Assembly: GCA_031268115.1 (NCBI GenBank) | Contig: JAIRXV010000212.1 | Location: forward strand, 1 to 5,449 | Length of the DNA stretch: 5,449 nucleotides | Source of the DNA: Bifidobacteriaceae bacterium | GTDB lineage: Bacteria > Actinomycetota > Actinomycetes > Actinomycetales > WQXJ01 | Direction: 5' to 3' | Shown here: piece by piece, positions 4,361 through 5,449 of the stretch | How positions within the stretch are numbered: the stretch's first letter is position 1 | How the letters are laid out: each line of letters begins with the position of its first letter | Notes under the pieces: generated by a model | The model's input: the letters and a program-made list of their open reading frames with translations, nothing else | Databases searched by the model: none | What the model was told of the DNA's origin: nothing | Program-made: the position numbers and the translations under genes

Positions 4361-5449
4361 TTGACTACTGACCGAAGCGTCTCGAGACGCCCGATTGGAC
4401 TGATCGCAGTCCTCCTCACTCTCACCTTCAGCCTCTTCGGTTGCGCCCGTATGACGGCAGACCTGACTGTAAATGGCAATGACACGATCAGCGGAGACAT
4501 GGTCGTCGCCCTTTCCGACGAAGTCCTCCAGATGATGGAGACCACGTTCGGGGAGGCCATGGCACAGAGCGGTGGCACCGGCCTCGGCGACCCAGGGGAG
4601 TGGGGAATGATCGAGCCCTATGCCCAGGATGGATACACCGGCGAAAAACTCATTTTGGACAACATGCCGTTCGACAAATTCAACGAGGACAGAGCCGCCT
4701 CCGAAGGGTTCGATCTGGAAGTCACGAAGGTCGACGGCCAGTACCACCTGACCGGTGGCCTAGATGCCGCCGGCGACACGGGAGGGACCGAGGGCGTCAT
4801 GACACCTGACCTGCGGGTCTCGATCACGTTCCCCGGCAAGGTCATCGAATCGAACGGGGAGGTCGACGGCAATACGGCGACGTGGATTCCCACGATGGGC
4901 GTGTACAACACCTTCGAGGCCACGGCAGAATCCAGCTCCGTGCCCGTCTGGCTCTTCGCGATCGCCGGTGCGGTGGTGCTGCTAGTGGCGGCCGCGGTGG
5001 TACTGCTCGTGCTTCGCGCCTCGCGCAAGAAGAAGGCAGCGGCCGCCGCCCAGGCCGCTGGCGCGGCCGAGGGCTGGGACCCGCTCGGCGGACAGGCCTA
5101 TTCCGTGCCGCCCGGGGGACCCCAAGCGCTTGGGCAGCCTGGCGCCGCTCCAGGGACGTACGCGGGCGCTTCGTCGGGATTCCCCGGCAGCGCACCGAGT
5201 CCGACCGATCCGGCTCAGGGATTCCCGGGAGACCCGACAGGACAGCCGCCCCAAGGATTCCCCGGCAGCGCACCCGCCCAAGGTCCCCCGCAGGGATTCC
5301 CCGGCGAAGCACCGAACCAGGGTCCCCCTCAGGGATTCCCGGGAGACCCGACAGGACAGCAGCCCCAAGGATTCCCTGGCGGGGGGCCCCGCCCCCCCCC
5401 CCCCGGCGAACCCCCGGCCCCGACCGACCCCACCAGCGCCCGCGCCGGC
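4361..5449 (+). CDS. LppM-family (DUF3153-like) lipoprotein with transmembrane helix and Pro/Gly/Gln-rich tail, 3' end missing
   Basis: An open frame of 363 codons runs to the window edge without a stop. Residues 1-28 form a lipoprotein signal: basic N region (SRRP, 8-11), hydrophobic core, lipobox LFGC with Cys28 as the predicted lipidated residue (Phe at -2 is slightly atypical). Residues 29-190 match the LppM domain (DLTVNGNDTISGDMVVA; YAQDGYTGEKLILDNMPF; LRVSITFPGKVIESNG), as in M. tuberculosis LppM (Rv2171), an envelope protein linked to altered phagosome maturation. A helix follows (VPVWLFAIAGAVVLLVAAAV, about 194-213, extending to 218), then RASRKKK, so the tail should be cytoplasmic. 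Residues 229-363 are disordered, rich in Pro, Gly, Gln and Ala, with six GFPG units. Start: TTG 4361 with GAAAGG 8 nt upstream; GTG 4322, in frame, would add 13 residues but lacks well-spaced Shine-Dalgarno. The molecular function of the family is not settled. The last 70 bases look error-prone, so the final frame is uncertain. Confidence 0.88.
   Translation, partial: MTTDRSVSRRPIGLIAVLLTLTFSLFGCARMTADLTVNGNDTISGDMVVALSDEVLQMMETTFGEAMAQSGGTGLGDPGEWGMIEPYAQDGYTGEKLILDNMPFDKFNEDRAASEGFDLEVTKVDGQYHLTGGLDAAGDTGGTEGVMTPDLRVSITFPGKVIESNGEVDGNTATWIPTMGVYNTFEATAESSSVPVWLFAIAGAVVLLVAAAVVLLVLRASRKKKAAAAAQAAGAAEGWDPLGGQAYSVPPGGPQALGQPGAAPGTYAGASSGFPGSAPSPTDPAQGFPGDPTGQPPQGFPGSAPAQGPPQGFPGEAPNQGPPQGFPGDPTGQQPQGFPGGGPRPPPPGEPPAPTDPTSARAG
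5177..5380 (+). repeat. Tandem GFPG repeats in the LppM-like tail, including a duplicated 49-bp block
   Basis: Six GFPG units start at residues 273, 287, 299, 312, 325 and 337, spaced 12-14 residues, five of them preceded by Gln. At the DNA level 5214-5262 and 5328-5376 are direct repeats 114 bp (38 codons) apart: 33 bp identical, one mismatch, then 15 more identical. A shorter identical block of 20 bp (GGATTCCCCGGCAGCGCACC) occurs at 5177 and 5255. The period is a multiple of three, so gain or loss of units keeps the frame. The peptides look like a flexible cytoplasmic spacer or binding array. Confidence 0.85.
5392..5404 (+). repeat. Run of 13 C in the LppM-like coding sequence
   Basis: Thirteen consecutive C follow a G6 (5381-5386) and C4 (5387-5390) run, inside codons for a Pro stretch. 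Such a tract can slip during replication and switch the frame (phase variation), but at the very end of the sequence, with almost no A or T after it, a base-calling or assembly artefact is at least as likely. The frame beyond 5404 should be treated as provisional. Confidence 0.8.

Noticed and set aside
4369..4402. Twin-arginine (Tat) signal in the LppM-like protein (SRRPIGL)
   Set aside because: It has two arginines but Pro follows them and the Tat consensus F-L-K is absent, so a standard Sec lipoprotein signal is the better reading.
4153..5368. - strand open frames opposite the LppM-like gene, up to 156 codons
   Set aside because: They are mirror frames of the LppM-like coding sequence. The + strand frame has the signal peptide, lipobox, domain and membrane helix; the opposite peptides are Arg-rich and motif-free.
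5177..5380. CRISPR-like array at the right end
   Set aside because: The repeats are in frame, variably spaced by 12-14 codons and encode GFPG peptides. There are no unique spacers of constant length and no cas genes.

Overview
The window comes from a high-GC Gram-positive bacterium (Actinomycetota). The evidence is GC-rich codon third positions, GTG and TTG starts, a probable leaderless gene, an HspR-type operator (HAIR) in front of clpB, and an LppM-family envelope protein, a family known mainly from actinobacteria. I cannot name the genus from the sequence.

Layout, left to right. (1) Positions 2-139, + strand: the last 45 codons of an exonuclease III-like DNA-repair nuclease (xthA). (2) Positions 140-265: a convergent intergenic gap with several GC-rich hairpins that could end transcription from either side. 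(3) Positions 266-1120, - strand: an ABC-type ATPase related to the Opp/Dpp importer ATPases. Its signature motif and Q-loop are degenerate and no membrane partner lies in the window. A promoter-like pair sits so close upstream that the GTG start may be the first transcribed base. (4) Positions 1234-3849, - strand: a complete, canonical ClpB disaggregase (871 aa). (5) Positions 3850-4360: a 511-bp divergent intergenic region. Its clpB side carries a clear HAIR operator, overlapping sigma-H/sigma-R-like and housekeeping-like promoters, and a five-codon mini-ORF behind a perfect AGGAGG. Its right half is GC-rich with no convincing gene, ending in two perfect inverted repeats, one of which would hide the ribosome binding site of the next gene. 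(6) Positions 4361-5449, + strand: an LppM-family lipoprotein with a signal peptide, LppM domain, transmembrane helix and a long cytoplasmic Pro/Gly/Gln tail with repeated GFPG units. It runs off the right edge.

How the parts relate. The core story is protein quality control. ClpB rescues aggregated proteins together with DnaK/DnaJ/GrpE, and its promoter region looks wired both for release by heat shock (HspR on HAIR) and for thiol/oxidative or heat activation (a sigma-H-like promoter). The LppM-like gene is divergent from clpB and shares its intergenic region; a degenerate second HAIR-like half-site lies on its side, so shared stress control is possible but unproven. The ABC ATPase and xthA look like ordinary neighbours rather than members of one system. 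I found no CRISPR array, insertion sequence, tRNA, rRNA or phage gene. The most unusual items are the clpB mini-ORF, the non-canonical ABC signature, and the repeat-rich, homopolymer-bearing tail of the LppM-like protein.
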